Shown here piece after piece: positions 35,538 through 47,740 of a DNA stretch of 64,000 bases. Under the pieces are notes generated by a model, which had not been told where the DNA came from, searched no databases, and was given only the letters and a program-made list of their open reading frames with translations. Position 1 is the stretch's first letter, and the number at the start of each line of letters is the position of its first letter. Position numbers and translations under genes: made by a program. The DNA is from Piper betle (taxonomy: Eukaryota > Streptophyta > Magnoliopsida > Piperales > Piperaceae): NCBI GenBank assembly GCA_033002965.1, contig JAURVB010014813.1:62001-126000 (forward strand). The letters are read 5' to 3'.

Positions 35538-36677
35538 TCAATAGCTTTCTTCATCGCCGGCAAGGGGAACATGGGTACTAGTAATGAAGAAGTTATCATA
35601 GAGCAGCCCAGCCAGGCCTCCTCCCACAAGGGGTCCAACCCAGTAAACCCAATGGTCAGTCCAATCCCAGCAAGCCAAGGCCGGCCCAAAGGACCTAGCC
35701 GGGTTCATGGATGCCCCGGAGAAGGGCCCCCCTGCCAAAATGTTGGCCCCCACCACAAGGCCCACAATCAGTGGACCCAACCCAGACGGTACAATCTTCT
35801 TGGGGTCAACAATGGTGCCATACACTGTGAACAGGAGGGAAAATGTGAGCACAATCTCCATTATAATCCCCTGCATGTACCCCATCCCTGCCGCTAGTGT
35901 GTGGACGGGAGTCGGCTGCATTAAAAACCCACATACTTTAGAACATAGCAAAGCTCTTTTTGTCATAAATATACATAATACTTGTGTGTAATGTGTATGA
36001 CGGAGTTGCAATGTTTACCATGCCATTGGTCAAGTACTTGAGGAGGAGGCAAGCGAGAGAGGAGGCAAGCAACTGGACAATCCAGTAGAGAATCGATCGG
36101 ATGACTGTGATGTTGCCGCCCACTGCGAGGCCAAGAGTCACAGCTGGGTTGATGTGGGCTCCCGAGAGATGGAGCCCCGCTGAGAGGACGACGGCGACCA
36201 CCAGAGCATGGGCCACCGCCACCGCCGTCAAGCCCATGATGGAGTCGGCTCCCCCACCATCTTCCCTGTTTTACATACCAAAATATCACTCATTGGAATA
36301 GGGAAAACCATACTGATCATACATAGTAATCTCTATGTCATCTGCATAACTCAATAGAATAGAATCATCTAACGAAGGACGTTTATCACAAGAAGGGTAC
36401 ATAAGAGATCTGACGAAACATTCCTACTAAAATCTTGAATATTCATGGGAGGGAAATATTAACTACTTAGTCATATGTAGCACTACATTAGTAGCAGGCA
36501 TTGAATCGTTTGCATTCTTTTGCATCCGGATAGCAGATCATGTATCATACCCGCTGCCATGGCAGATCCGACGCCAGCGAAGACGAAGAGGAAAGTGCAG
36601 ATGAATTCAGCCACTAGAGCCCGGATGCAGCCCATCTCAACTGCTTCCCTTCTACTTCCCAGTGCAATCTTCACCAT
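35538..36677 (-). CDS. Tonoplast intrinsic protein, TIP4 type (aquaporin)
   Basis: TIP4 channels conduct water and small neutral solutes across the tonoplast. The exons are 36551-36677 (127 nt), 36019-36260 (242 nt) and 35538-35915 (378 nt), giving 248 codons plus stop. The exon 2 acceptor is taken as GAAG|AT at 36260, because only this joins [17 protein letters not shown]... to ...[18 protein letters not shown] in frame; the CAG a few bases upstream would not. NPA motifs are HINPAVTL and SMNPARSF. The filter reads His60 in helix 2, Ile, Ala and Arg (H-I-A-R), typical of TIP4. A (TA)-rich TATA region lies near 36775-36786. The gene is intact. Confidence 0.95.
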
Positions 36678-36689
36678 GGTGTGACCTCT

Positions 36690-37529
36690 CACACTTAAAC
36701 ACCACCTCTAATTCGCCCACCTCCTCTATTAAACTTTCTTTGGCTCCTCACACTCACAGATTGAATCTGAGCTAATATATATATAGATGAAAACTAACGT
36801 GGGTCTATTTGACTGTAACTCCACGTTGCTATTGACAACAAAAAAATTTTATTTTTATTTTTATGAAAAGCCAGTTAGCACGCTGTTCGAAAGAGTTGAG
36901 AAAGAGGCCAATAATTATAGTAGACTTACTCAAGTGCGTCCATCTAAAGAAAGAAATATGCAATAAGTCTTATGGAGTATTATGTGGTGGTGGAAAGATG
37001 GGGAGTCGTTTAGTCACGTCCATTGTAGTTTTGGACTTTCTTTTTCTTTGATGCGATTGGCTTCTCAAGCCTCGTTTTAGTTCTTTGCTGTTCGCCCATC
37101 TGTGCTAACTTTGTTCCCAGGACATGGATGATGTGTAGCTAGTGCTTGCGTACGCTCTCTTTCTTTATGTATATAAGATAGCAAAAGCACTTTTCTCTGT
37201 TAGTTTATAGGCTATTTGTTCATTATATTGTATGTATGCACTACAGAAAGAAGTGAGTGGTGTCAAACTCAAACTATGCACCTCTTCTTTTGCAATCGTG
37301 TCCTAGAAAAAACCATGGACCTTGTCTTCAATAATTCGCTCTAGGCCGACCCATCTCTGAATCATGCAATGGAGTGCCTTGTAGGATTGTCTGCACCAAC
37401 ATGGCGCCTAATGAGTTTAGTTTAATCTATACAGCTAGCTCATCTTATTGACTGCCTTAAAATAGGGCAGAAATTAAATTTTACGATCTTCTTTTTCTTA
37501 AAGCCATGTGAGAGCCATGTTCCAAGCAT
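36690..37529. other. Intergenic, TIP4 upstream region
   Basis: No gene is supported; the 62-codon ORF at 36863-37051 has no domain. The sequence near 36775-36786 (TATATATAT) is the likely TATA region of the TIP4 gene. Confidence 0.55.
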
Positions 37530-38830
37530 GCTTTTTGATAATTTTATAAAATGGGTTATTATTTTTTATATTTTATGTTAATTTTTTGTCATATTTTGAA
37601 TGATTTTTATTTTAAGTTTATTAGTTTAAAATTTTATTAGATATTATTAATAATGTGACAAATTATTATGAGTTTGTTGTAAAAAATGCTAATTAAGGCT
37701 GTTGTAACAAGGTATAAGAGTTAGAAAAATGATCATTAATTAGTGATCTTCTTAAGGATAAATGATATCTTCTTAGAAATAAGAGTAATCTTTATAAAGA
37801 TAAGCTGTAAAGATCTTTGAAGATATAGATATCTGTTTAAGGATAAATATGATCTTTATAAAATATTCTTAATGATCTTTAGAATTGCAGATAAACATGA
37901 AAAAGTTTTATATAAGAGGATGTCCTCTTGTGAAAAAGAGAGAACCACATTAGATAGATAAGAGACAGCTACAAAAGACAAAAAAGAAAGATGAAAAAGT
38001 TGGACCTGAAGAAAAATACGATTCTCTAAAAGAGTTTTTCTTTATCTTGATTTACATCTTTTTATAATTAAATGATATCTTTCATATCACATATGAATTT
38101 TTTAAGTTTAATCGAATACTATATAGAGTAAATTTTTTCTAGGATTTTCGATAACATTGAGTGCATGGATTAATAAAAGTTATTAATTTTTTTAATGTAA
38201 TTATGATGTTGAATTATCTATTTTATTCTATTCATTAATGCTATCATTAGCATGATCACCTATTGATTGATTTAGAGATTTGATCTTGTTTAGAGATTTG
38301 ATCGTTTAGAAATAGAAAGATTAAATTTGTCAAATAATAAAATAATATTTGTTCACTATTTTAAGTGATTCAAATATGAGATAAAAATATATTTATATTT
38401 ATTGGGTAAGGCAGAACTTATAGTATAATTTTGCATACACAATTTTATAAAGATATAAAAGTTGGGTGCGAGTAATAAATTTATAGTGAATCTAAGAGAT
38501 GTCATAAATAATTAATTCAAATGGATTATGCAATTCATAGGTAGAAGCTATAACTTTAATTATATAGAGCACTAGGTAATATTGAAAATCTCAAGTTTGT
38601 CATCTTGAAGTAAATATTTGATTTAAATATTGTATTTTAAATTAATTTAGTCTTAAACCATAATTTAATCACTTCTTTGAATTTATTTATATTTAAATAT
38701 AATTAATTAAATTAGTTCTGATAACTGAAAATTTCTAATAATAATTCTTCGTGAGATGAAACTTTCTTATCACTTTTATTATTTGATTCGGTACGTACAC
38801 TTTACATTATAATTTACAAATCACTTTTAA
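37530..38830 (+). repeat. Dispersed repeat, copy 1 (LTR-retrotransposon-like)
   Basis: It aligns by eye in the same orientation with 46085-47740. Shared blocks include TTATAAGAGTTAG, AAAAGAGTTTTTCTTTAT, ATATGAATTTTTT.AGTTT and TATAGAGTAAATT..TT, and ATATAGA.CACTAGGTAA. The segment near 37910-37990 (GAGGATGTCCTC...AGAGAACC) resembles an LTR R/U5 region. It has no coding capacity. The ends are approximate. Confidence 0.6.
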
Positions 38831-40489
38831 ATCTTATGGCTAATATTTCAAAGAGTTCGCTGATCTCATGTGCACGAGAATGGAGCATTACTTGTCTTTG
38901 TTCTATCTATAAACAATCGACATGGTCTCTGTAAAATCTACTCCAATTTTGAATAAGAAAAAGAAAATAAGCTTTAGAGGTTTAACAGAAAATCTTGTTG
39001 AAACATCCAATCCTCGCAGATTCAATATATGTTTTAATGCCTCATGACACGTCCTAAATGTGTCCGGCAGACAAGAAAGTTGTTAGAAAAGAAACAAAAA
39101 ATGAAGTTAGTGAAAGCTTTGATAACGGCAAAGCTTGGTTTTAACAAAAATGAAGTAAAAAAAGATTGGCTTAGCAATATGAATTATCATGAAGTCATAT
39201 TCCGTCTGTTCTCTAATCAATTGAAAACCTCTCCGTTTCTTCACGAATTAATAGTCACCACAGTTTTATATGCTTTCTCTACCGTCATTTTGACAACTAT
39301 TCAGGCAACTTGGCCTATTGAAAGGGGACATTCATTGACTCCATTATGAAAGACGGTAGCTTGTTGAACAACTCTTAGCCGTCACCGCGAAAGTCTTATG
39401 TATTATTATGCTTTTTTAATTTAAAAAAATTATTCCCCACAAGAAAACTATGTTATTTTATTGTTCCTCCCTTGATTATTGGTCCCTTATTAATGATGAC
39501 ATACTGTCAGCAAAGTTCAACTCACAAACATTACCAAAGTCTTATTATCATCGTCGTCACTTCTCACGTTGCACAGCAATTTAAAAGTACTTTTCGGAGA
39601 AAAACACAGCATAGTTATTTTATAAAAATAGAAAATATTGAAGGTTTTGCATTGGCTGGATACGTACTATGGTGGCATCTTTTTAATAAAGTAGAATTAC
39701 AACTTCTGGGAAAGACTTAGAACTTGCCCACAACCTCTAACCTTGGTTTTGGCTCTGACTTCGTGCCATTGTTCTCTTCATCGTCAACCACTATCAAATA
39801 TTGCCTAAGTTCTCTATCTTATTAATTAATTTACGATAATCAACCACCAATCTTACTAATGTATCAAATCTCGTTTTGTAAAGAACTCCAAATTCTTAGC
39901 AAAGCTTAAAGTTTTATTGGGGCTTAATAGCATAGTTTTAGTTTTCTACGACGACGAGAACAAGATTGTCATGCTTCACAAAGTACATTTTTCTATTAAC
40001 TGGAAGACAATTATAAAACGAGGGAGATCAACTTTTGTCCCCACCAGCCACATCGAATTAACCATCTAAGTTTTCCTCGCCCTCTTTTAGTAACCTACTC
40101 AGAGATATGTATTAATTATAAGGTGTCCATTTGAAACCTCACAATAAAAGTCGTGAGGTGATCAGATTGTTGATTAGCTTGCAACGGAGATTTCTTTCAT
40201 CAAGTTTGATGAGCTTGGCGTTCGATGTCACTTGAACACCAGAACTTAACGCATATAAAGATTGTATCTCCTTCGGCACGACTTAAAAATAATATTTGCT
40301 AACAATACATAAATAATTCCTTACATCTACGAAAAAGAAGCACCTCAAATTAATGGTCTTATGAAAAACAGAAGACACTATATTATTATTATTGGCAAGC
40401 AAGCAAAAGGATGAAAAAATAACCTGTCAATGACACCATCGGTCCATCGCATCTGCATTCTTTGAAAGCGAGTGAATACAATAATGTTT
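38831..40489. other. Intergenic, no supported gene
   Basis: ORFs at 39044-39349 (101 aa, Lys-rich) and 39472-39720 (82 aa) were inspected and match no family I know. The last few hundred bases would be the 3' untranslated region of the Ca2+-ATPase fragment. Confidence 0.5.
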
Positions 40490-41196
40490 TCACCCGCAGT
40501 TTTCATTGTTCGAAGACCTCCGGCAACATGAGAAGCACGAACGTACACATTTGCCAAAAGGAGTGAAAAAATTCCAGACTGGAGTTTTTGGTACTGGCAA
40601 GAGTTTCCCCACAATGGCCAGAGGCCAACTGGAAGACGAGAAGGAAGAACAACTTCAACCGAACCGAGAGAAAGAGAGGCAGCAAATGTAAATCTAATAA
40701 AGCCATGCATTTACAGACTACAAATCTACTTTCAAGTTTCAAGCAAGAAAGAACTTTGTTGTCTTGAAATCTTTACATGCCTACTTAACGTCCAAAGACT
40801 GAAGTTGATTAGCAATATCTGTTTCTATCAAATACAACATGAACACCTAGAATCATGCATGTATACTCAATCAAAAATGCATATCAATCGCTTCATTCAA
40901 GAAAGAAAGGAATAACTGACCTGATGAAGGCAAGAACTATGGAAACTATCCACAACTTCCAATTTAGGCCAATAGTTGAAGTAAATTTCCCAAGGAATTC
41001 AATAATCAAAACCTAAAATATAAATACATAAAAACTCATACGTGTTAGCATCTGTGGGGACAAAGTGAGAATAGAAGGGAAGAAGTACCTGAAGGAGAAG
41101 AGTCATTCCAATTATGACCGTGAAAACGTGATTTTTAGTTATTACACCGAAGACATTCATCTCATCTGGCTTTCGGGCATTGAATTCATTACATAT
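40490..41196 (-). pseudogene. C-terminal fragment of a P2B-type Ca2+-ATPase (ACA8/ACA10-like)
   Basis: ACA pumps are autoinhibited Ca2+-ATPases that export calcium from the cytosol. Only the last three exons are present: 41089-41196 (ICNEFNARKPDEMNVFGVI..., after the acceptor TTGTAG), 40921-41012 (VLIIEFLGKFTST...NWKLWIVS) and 40490-40628 (WPLAIVGKLLPVPKTP, then a Cys/Ser-rich tail and stop). They splice in frame (phases 0, 0, 2) and cover the last transmembrane helices. The phosphorylation-site aspartate, nucleotide-binding domain and N-terminal calmodulin site are absent. Upstream lies a repeat module (41280-42070) and then the L7 gene on the other strand. It is a truncated fragment rather than a gene with a long intron. 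Confidence 0.85.
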
Positions 41197-41279
41197 CTAC
41201 AAGCAAATAACTTCCTAAAATCAATGAAATTTAGAAACGAAGCTTATGTTACAATATAATGAAACTAGAATACGGGACA

Positions 41280-42070
41280 CAGAACCACAGTTATAAAAAT
41301 TGGAATCGGACTTTGAATTGGATTCAAATGGAGTCATTGAATCGGACCCATTCATTAAAAATCCGACAAGAATCGGTTCACTTGAATCAATCAAAATTTA
41401 TCGTTGATCTTTCCCTCCTGTCCCCACATCATTTTAGATTACTTTATTAGATTATTTTTAGTTGTATTTTATTTATTATAATTTATTATATTATATTTTA
41501 TATTTTTAGGATTTATTTTATTATTATTAACTAGCGTAAGGAGTAAGTCAATTTTTATTACGTAAAGTACCTCTCGTTCTTCTCTACCTTTTCCCATCTC
41601 CCCCCACCCCCGCTACATCTCCTCCACGCCCCTCCCCGCCGCCGCCCCATCCCCTGCCCATCGCCGCCCAGTTAAGCCTCACCCATTCCCTGCCACTCCG
41701 TCCCTAGGCTGCCCGCTGCTGCCCAATTCCCTGCCCCGGTCTCGCCACCCCGTTGCCCGCACAACCCCCTCCCCACCCGCTGCCTATCGGCACCCCCACC
41801 ATCCCATCCTTGTCTCCCCACCCACTGCCCACCGCCGCCCCGCTGAGGCTTACCCCATCCTGCCCTTGTCTCCCCCCACGCACCCTGCCGCTAGATTTCC
41901 TCTGCACCCCGCCTGAATCGGCCGATTCTTGCTGTCATCGACTCGGGTTCAAATCAGTTGATTCTTGGTCTGATTTTTCACCCAGACAATCTACGAATAT
42001 TTTGACTCGATTTTACACCGAGCCGAGTTAAATTGGTAGAATCGGCCGATTTTTGTAATTATGCACAAAG
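41280..42070 (+). repeat. LTR-related repeat module (AT-rich lead plus C-rich block)
   Basis: GGATTTATTTTATTATTATTAAC..AGTCAATTTTTATTACGTAAAGTACC near 41508-41570 is followed by a C-rich block (41580-41920). This is the same order seen in the solo LTRs at 18.4 and 19.2 kb and in the array at 29-31 kb. GAATCGG and TCGACTCG motifs flank it. The Pro-rich ORF at 41753-42031 is not credible. Confidence 0.55.
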
Positions 42071-42685
42071 CAAAGGAGTTGAAAATTAAGGTATTTTTCA
42101 TTTTTTCTGCATTGGCACGCATCATGCTTCAAATTTAAAATACTATATGTAATGACCACGTTAACTTTTATACCATATGTACTGACCTAGCCAAGTGCAA
42201 ATTGAGCTTAATTCATTTTATAAAAATAATTAATTGAAGTTGAAAACCTATATTTCAATTCAACTAATAAACTAGATCTTATCTCATTAGGTTTTAGACG
42301 TAAAATTAACTTTTAAAGGTTATATAGTTAAATTAGACTACTTATAGTAATTTAAACCAAATAAAGGGCTGATAGAGTGGATTTGCTATAATTTCTATAT
42401 CATTTACTATAGCAAATCCAATTTCAATTTTGAGTTATTAACCACTTACATACTTCTTACATTTTAGTTTTTTTACACGAAAAGCAAGAGTACTCGAAAA
42501 ATGAAGGTAAATAACTAGCTTTTAATGATAAAATAAACTTGCATTACGTATAAATATCTTAATTACTTATTTTCGATGACCGTTGCAGACAATATTAAAC
42601 AATTCATTAACAATATGGATGATTAGATTTAACTATGACTATTATTCTTGCTCGATAGGCGATGAGCACCCTGCCCAAACCACAT
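42071..42685. other. Intergenic, AT-rich
   Basis: No gene is supported. A near-palindrome at about 42379-42421 (GATTTGCTATAATTTC...TTTACTATAGCAAATC) can form a hairpin of about 12 base pairs. Confidence 0.5.
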
Positions 42686-42830
42686 AGGCCCAAAGAACTC
42701 GACGTAATAAGCCCAGTTCTCATGGGCCTCATCAAATTTTCGGTTTGAGATCGGCCCACGTCGACCACAAATTTTAGGGTTTTGTTTGAAACGAGGTCGC
42801 CCCCCTATAAAACCCTAGCTCCTGCGTCGT
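42686..42830 (+). promoter_or_regulatory. Ribosomal-protein-type promoter of the L7 gene
   Basis: Several site II (GGCCCA/TGGGCC) elements lie at about 42687, 42723 and 42753. Telo-box-like sequences occur as TTTTAGGGTTTT near 42773 and AAACCCTAG near 42810, the latter overlapping a TATAAAA box. Site II plus telo-box is the known signature of plant ribosomal-protein and cell-growth promoters, where TCP factors act. Confidence 0.75.
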
Positions 42831-43987
42831 CTTCTCGGTGGCCACTCCTCCCCATACCCTACCTCGCCGCCGGCATCGCTCGCCCCTGGTGAGCACACGA
42901 TCTCCGTGTCCCATTGTTTTCAAACTTCCTGAATTGATTAAGAGCTTCGTTGAATTCCACGCGGGTAGTATGTATCTCGATTATGTATTGAACAATTGAT
43001 TTTCAGCTTCGTCCAATTCCAGGCGGGTAGTATATATCTCGATTGCGTATTGAATGATTCGTGCTTGTGCTTGGGTAGAGGTGGGTGGTATTGAAAATGG
43101 CCGTCTGATTGTCGCGAGGGTACCTTTTTTTAGGTGGTATTAGTTTGTAAATCGGAGAGATCAGCAGTGGTAGTGGTTCATGGTTATATGCCCTTTTTCA
43201 AACTAATGCATTTTCATTACTATATGTCGATCTCGTAAAAGGGTGTCGATATTAATCTCTATGAAATCGTTTTTCTTATTACTATCTAGATGTGAGGTGT
43301 TAACTTTTGTTCATTTTTACTTAATGCTGGTTGATTTACTTTAGAATTTGCATTTAGTGCTTTGTTTCTGAAATTATGGGTCTGTATCTTCGTTTATTGT
43401 TTATGATTGAGGAAGTTCGTTTTTATCATGGCATATTTTTGTTGTGAATCAAAAAGTGGGTGTCATGGTGATCATCATATTCCCTTGTCTCAAATTTGAT
43501 CTTTTATAAACATGTAAATGCCGCATTTAAGCTTATCTGTGACCATGCTTGCATGTTTTACCATATTTATAGGAACTCATATAAATTTTGTTATTTCCCC
43601 CATGTTTATTTACTTTTCTAAGGCTGAACTTGTATCCCGCTGTTACATTTCAAGTGAAATGCTATTTTTTACTGTAAGAATGGAAAATTTGAATCTGTGA
43701 CTGCTATCTCCTTATTTGGTCCCAGGATTTGTGTCATTCAATTAACCTTCGAATTTTTATGATTTAGAGTGCTATTTCCCTGTAAATATGTGCTATAATT
43801 ACACACAAGCGAGCACTTATTTTTGGTCTTTTTACTTTTTTGAATGTTGAATTATATATGTGCAATACCTTATATTTATTTGCGAATCATGAAGTGGCAG
43901 CAATTTCTTTTCTTCCCCCTAATTTCTTGGTTTAAGTTTCTGAAATATGGAAGCCATTCATGAATTTATTGTTTTACATGTAGACTA

Positions 43988-45276
<1,289 letters not shown>

Positions 45277-46084
45277 AATTGTCTTTTGTCAAAACACAGG
45301 TGCCAAGATTTTCCCAGAGGATTTAGCATCCGAAATCTGAAACATCTATTCAGACGACTCTCTAAATATGCTGTTCCGTTAAGTATGAAGTTATTTGCAG
45401 TGTTCCAGTTTTGATTTGTTGCTTGTCCTGCAGTGAGCATGCAATGTATGCTTTTGTTGAAGTTCTTATATTTTGGCGTCTTCATTCCCATCGCATTTTG
45501 TTGGTAAGACAATTCTTATGCCCTTTGGGCATGTTATTTGTTCAGGTGCTGGTTAATAGCTTCGTAATATTGAGGAAACATTGTTTGCGCTCGTCTCCTG
45601 GGGAAGGAGGAAATACGCAAGTCCTATTTCGAAATACTTTCTCAAAGAAGATTACAATCGATTGAATCCATGGACTAGCTGTGTGAATTCAATATATTAG
45701 CTCCATATTTTATTGCTGCGTGTATGTACAAGGTAGGTCATGGCTGTGACCTGTAGGGAGTAAGCTCTACTGTCTTGAAGTCAGGACAATGGCCGCCTGC
45801 GACGTCTTATATTCTTCTCGGTAAGTGCGGTCTAGGTGGTTGATGTTTGCAGCTCCCGTCCCCAAGTTAAAAGAAAGGTAAAGAATTGTCGGTGGAAAGG
45901 GGAATGAAAAGGTCGTCGGCAGCTGGTCTGGTGGCTTGTCTCAATTTCTTCATTCAAAATAACCCATTATTCTCTTGAACGTTCAAGATTGAACCTTCTC
46001 AACCATTCAATGGTGACTTACCATCCATTCTGGATGTTTTAACGAGGGGGCCAACAATCTCCAATTGCTCTTAGCGTGTCTTAT
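45277..46084. other. L7 3' region and intergenic
   Basis: The first few hundred bases should hold the L7 3' untranslated region. ORFs at 45273-45512 and 45411-45665 have no domain. Confidence 0.55.
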
Positions 46085-46585
46085 TGATAACTCTTTAAAA
46101 GAGTTATTATTTTGTATATTTTATTTTGATTTTGTCATGTTTCAAGTTATTTATATTTGAATTTTATTAGTTTAGGAGTTTATTTGGTATTCTTAATAAA
46201 ATAAGAAATTATTATAATTTTGGTGTTAAAAATATTGATTAATGTTGTTTTAGTAAATTATAAGAGTTAGTAGATGATCCAAAATGATCGAAAAGTACAA
46301 TTTGGTGCCCGTTGAAATAAGATTAAGATCTTCCCAGTAGGTATTAGATGTAGGACTAAGTTGAAAGATCTTACAATCCACCCACTTTAGGAAATTTCGT
46401 CCTCGAAATGCCTATTCTTGGACCGTTGTTAGTCTTAGCCCACAATCTTTCTGGCCCGTAACCGGCAGCCTAGTCAACGTTTCTAGTCTTGGCCCATTGT
46501 TAACCCCAGCCTACGACCTTTTTGGCCCGTGACCGGCAGCCTAGCCAACGTCCCTAATTCATCTCACTATCTAACACGGAACCAA

Positions 46586-46598
46586 GTCGGCTCTGATA
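46586..46598 (-). promoter_or_regulatory. Retroelement primer-binding-site remnant (tRNA-Met)
   Basis: The minus strand reads TAGTATCAGAGCC, one base from the tRNA-Met PBS. The sequence beginning TGTAACGACCC just to its right (46604) looks like the inverted end of an LTR, giving LTR-PBS order on the minus strand. Confidence 0.6.
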
Positions 46599-46815
46599 CT
46601 ATTTGTAACGACCCAGCTCAAAGTGCAACGTAATAGGCCAAGTCATTTCTTTAAAATGGGTACCCTAGAAGTTAAAGATCTATAGTCCGCGCTTGAGCAC
46701 CGAGATGTGGAGCTCTCGAGCACTAGCTCGTGGTGAAAAATTGGCTTAAACATGAACTATTGCTGGTGAGAGGAAAATAATATTTTCGATATTTTTGGGT
46801 AGGCCTTACTTGAAA

Positions 46816-46897
46816 TATTGGTTGGATCATATATAAACTTAATTAAGGTTTTAAGGTATTGGTTGGATCATTTATAAACTTAATTAAGGTTTTAAGG
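46816..46897. repeat. 41-bp direct tandem duplication
   Basis: Units 46816-46856 and 46857-46897 differ by one base (ATCATATATAAAC versus ATCATTTATAAAC). Confidence 0.88.
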
Positions 46898-47740
46898 AAG
46901 AGGACTTTGGACATGAAAGACAGAGAAAGAATGTCGAAAAAATTATATCGAAAGAAGGCACTTCTTTAAAAAGAGTTTTTCTTTATTTTAATTTATTTTT
47001 TTGTAATTAAATGATGCCTTTAATATTACATATGAATTTTTTGAGTTTGGTTGAATATTTTATAGAGTAAATTCTTTTATAAGATTTTCAATAATACCTA
47101 GTGCTTGGATTAATAGATGTTATTAATTTTTATTTATGTGATCATGTTATTAGATTATCTATTTTATTTTGTTTTTAATGGTATAATTAGACTAACTATT
47201 TATTATTAGATCTAGAGATTTAATTTTGTCTAAAGATAAAAATATTAAATTTATCATTAAATATAACCATTTTTATTCATCTCTTTTAGGGTATTTACAT
47301 GTCAAATAAAAATATACACATGTGTCTTAGTTAACAATTAAAGGTAAAAATTAAAATGTATAATTTCATAGAAATATAGAAGTTGAGAGCAAGGGATAAG
47401 TTTATTGTTAATCGAGAGATTGTCATGAATAATTAATTTTGTTAGTTATTAATCAAATTATGCATTTTATAAGTTAAAGTTAAAACTTTAATTATATAGA
47501 ACACTAGGTAAAATTAAAAATCTTATATTTGACGTCTTGGAATTAATATTTGATGTGAATATTTCATATTACATTATCTTAATTTTAATTCCCAATTAAA
47601 CCACTCTTAAACTCATTTTCATTTAAGTATAATTAATTATATTAATTCTAATAATTGAAAATTTTTAATATTAATTCCTCCAGGGATTATATTTTCTTGG
47701 CACGTAAACTTGCGTTATGATTTCTACATCACTTATCATT

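Larger units (their letters stand above)
46085..47740 (+). repeat. Dispersed repeat, copy 2, with internal insertion
   Basis: This is a diverged copy of the repeat at 37530-38830. Its left part (46085-46290) and right part (46900-47740) align with copy 1. About 600 bases between them, from about 46295 to 46897, have no counterpart in copy 1 and contain a retroelement primer-binding site and a 41-bp duplication. Confidence 0.6.

Noticed and set aside
35196..35897. Plus-strand ORF of 233 codons
   Set aside because: Its second half is antisense to TIP4 exon 3 and its first half has no domain.
39044..39349. 101-codon Lys-rich ORF
   Set aside because: No domain, AT-rich surroundings and no splice or promoter context; not enough to call a gene.
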